DNA of 64,000 bases, taken from Sabellastarte sp. h YS-2021. Taxonomy: Eukaryota > Annelida > Polychaeta > Sabellida > Sabellidae. Of the stretch, positions 62,600 through 64,000 are shown one piece after another. Both the position numbers and the translations under genes were made by a program. The stretch is from contig OZ024928.1 of the NCBI GenBank assembly GCA_964017235.1, positions 88,159,566-88,223,565 of the forward strand, read 5' to 3'. The notes under the pieces were generated by a model. That model saw only the letters and a list, made by a program, of their open reading frames with translations. It was not told the origin of the DNA and made no database searches. Position 1 is the first letter of the stretch, and each line of letters opens with the position of its first letter.

Positions 62600-64000
62600 A
62601 GGAAAGAAACACTAGTCACATAAACCACCCAAGCTAAGGAATATTGTTTTGCAAGATGTGAGGCCAACCGGTCATTCAAAAGTTAAGTAGTAGGATGCAG
62701 GCCTTGCGAAACTGAACTAAATCCACAGCATAAAATGAGTTTAATTTCCTAGCAACTATCCAGGTACCATTCTAATGTGGGCCAAATGTCAGTACACCTG
62801 TCAATTTTATGTTGGTAGCCACTGGTGTGTCCAAATGACTTTTGGCAGAATCGGTCCAATGTTATCAGGACACAGGTAAAAATAACAACCACACTATATA
62901 ACCTGAGCTAATGAGATTGCAGCATTGAGTTATGTGGCCATTGTGTAAAAAGGGCAAATGATTGTCAGGTTGGTGGCAGATCATAGTTAAGGAAATCACT
63001 AATCAGTCACAACTCCAATCATGTCATCAGTCATGTCACTTTGTTATAGTAAATATTAATAATGATGGATAGGGGTATTAAAGAGGATAATCTGTAATCA
63101 GTTCTTTTTTTATTGTGAATTAACAAGGAGGATGTTATTTTTTTATCCAGAAGTGTCAAACAAAAAGTTAAAATTGTTAGCTCATTGAATTGTGAATTAG
63201 GATGCATGCTATAATAAGTCATTTGTTATCAAGTTTCCCCAAATCCCCAATTTTTACTCACCTCCATCTTTAACAAAAATCTACCATTGGTCCAACGTTG
63301 GCCCAACAGAGGTCAGATCTAGAGATCTTCAGCCTTAATAGTTTTTTTTATTTTGCCTGTAAACAATACATTTATCAATAAAGATACAGCAATACTTTCA
63401 GATAACAATTAGTAACTGTACAATGAATACAAATAATTGATATAGAACCATTATAAAATAAACATTAGTATCACAAGGGACACTTTTTACTTGATCAAGG
63501 CATGTGGTTAATTACTACATAATCAATTTCCAATTTTTCCATTATAAGTCAAGAAAGGCCTCCTTGTCTTGTAGGTTTGCCAAGAGCTTTTCTTCTGTAT
63601 ACGTGTGCTTGAACTTATGCATTAGTCTGTCTAGACACATGGGTTAGCATGAAGTGGGTCGATTTTTCAAGTGTTTTCAGTGCTGTATAAACAGTAGATT
63701 GGCCACAAACATTATATTTGACAGACATACAGAAGAAAATGATAGCAACAACAAAATGCAAAAATTGGTTCATAACTTTTTCCCTCAAATGTAAATTTGT
63801 ACAAAATCTTTGAAAAATATCTGCACCAAACATTCATCAAATGGGTCGATTTTTAGTCAAAAATACTTTTCCAATATTTATATTTTGACCAAATCAATGT
63901 GTTTCTTGGATTTATTATACTTACAAGTTCACAAAAAATGTTCGCCAAAAAGAAAATGGCAATAAATCCATGATAAATAGATCTGGTTTGTGAATATGCC
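62600..64000. other. No gene seen
   Basis: AT-rich non-coding sequence to the right edge. Short open frames only. Confidence 0.45.

Noticed and set aside
63255-63275. ATGGAG followed by GTGAGTAA on the minus strand as a first exon of FAM227
   Set aside because: Joining to the acceptor at 57249 gives a stop within eight codons; no transcript support.

Overview
The window is AT-rich, intron-containing metazoan nuclear DNA. It holds dispersed DNA transposons, non-LTR retrotransposons, tRNA-derived SINEs and bivalve-style Helentron/'Pearl' elements with internal ~145 bp tandem repeats. This suggests a lophotrochozoan, most likely a mollusc (perhaps a bivalve). That is inference from repeat content and was not tested by search.

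Two host genes, both on the minus strand, can be reconstructed. (1) A membrane-ankyrin-SOCS-box gene: a first coding exon with three predicted membrane segments (20802-20287, consensus GTAAGT donor) joins in phase 0 to an ankyrin/SOCS-box terminal exon (10169-8892). The ~10 kb intron is filled with nested transposons. A broken copy of the terminal exon lies at the left edge (1-164 and 5398-~5500), split by a LINE that itself contains a satellite-bearing element. (2) A complete FAM227-family (FWWh domain) gene: 15 coding exons from 57241 down to 32002 give one continuous 624-residue frame. Two of its introns have U12-type (minor spliceosome) signals, one GT-AG and one AT-AC, and one has a GC donor.

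Layout. 1-5.5 kb: ASB-like pseudogene > CR1/L2-like LINE > satellite element (133 bp and 321 bp repeats). 5.6-7.7 kb: two further tandem-repeat blocks. 8.9-20.8 kb: gene 1; its intron carries a PIF/Harbinger element (11168-20260) interrupted by a second Harbinger (13952-18573) and by a Pearl-like element that itself contains a hAT MITE. 21.9-23.7 kb: a foldback element and two TA-flanked MITEs. 23.7-26.8 kb: a 5'-truncated LINE on the minus strand. 27-31.5 kb: MITE-like elements and a tandem array. 32-57.3 kb: FAM227 gene, with an intact Tigger/pogo transposon (32584-35099), a hAT MITE, Pearl-like elements, a SINE and a MITE in its introns. 57.3-64 kb: mostly non-coding, with a very young truncated LINE copy, an inverted-repeat MITE, a SINE and CpG-containing stretches that could include a promoter.

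The host genes are linked only by position and strand; no shared pathway is visible. Apart from them, the window is a dense record of successive transposon insertions, several with exact target-site duplications.
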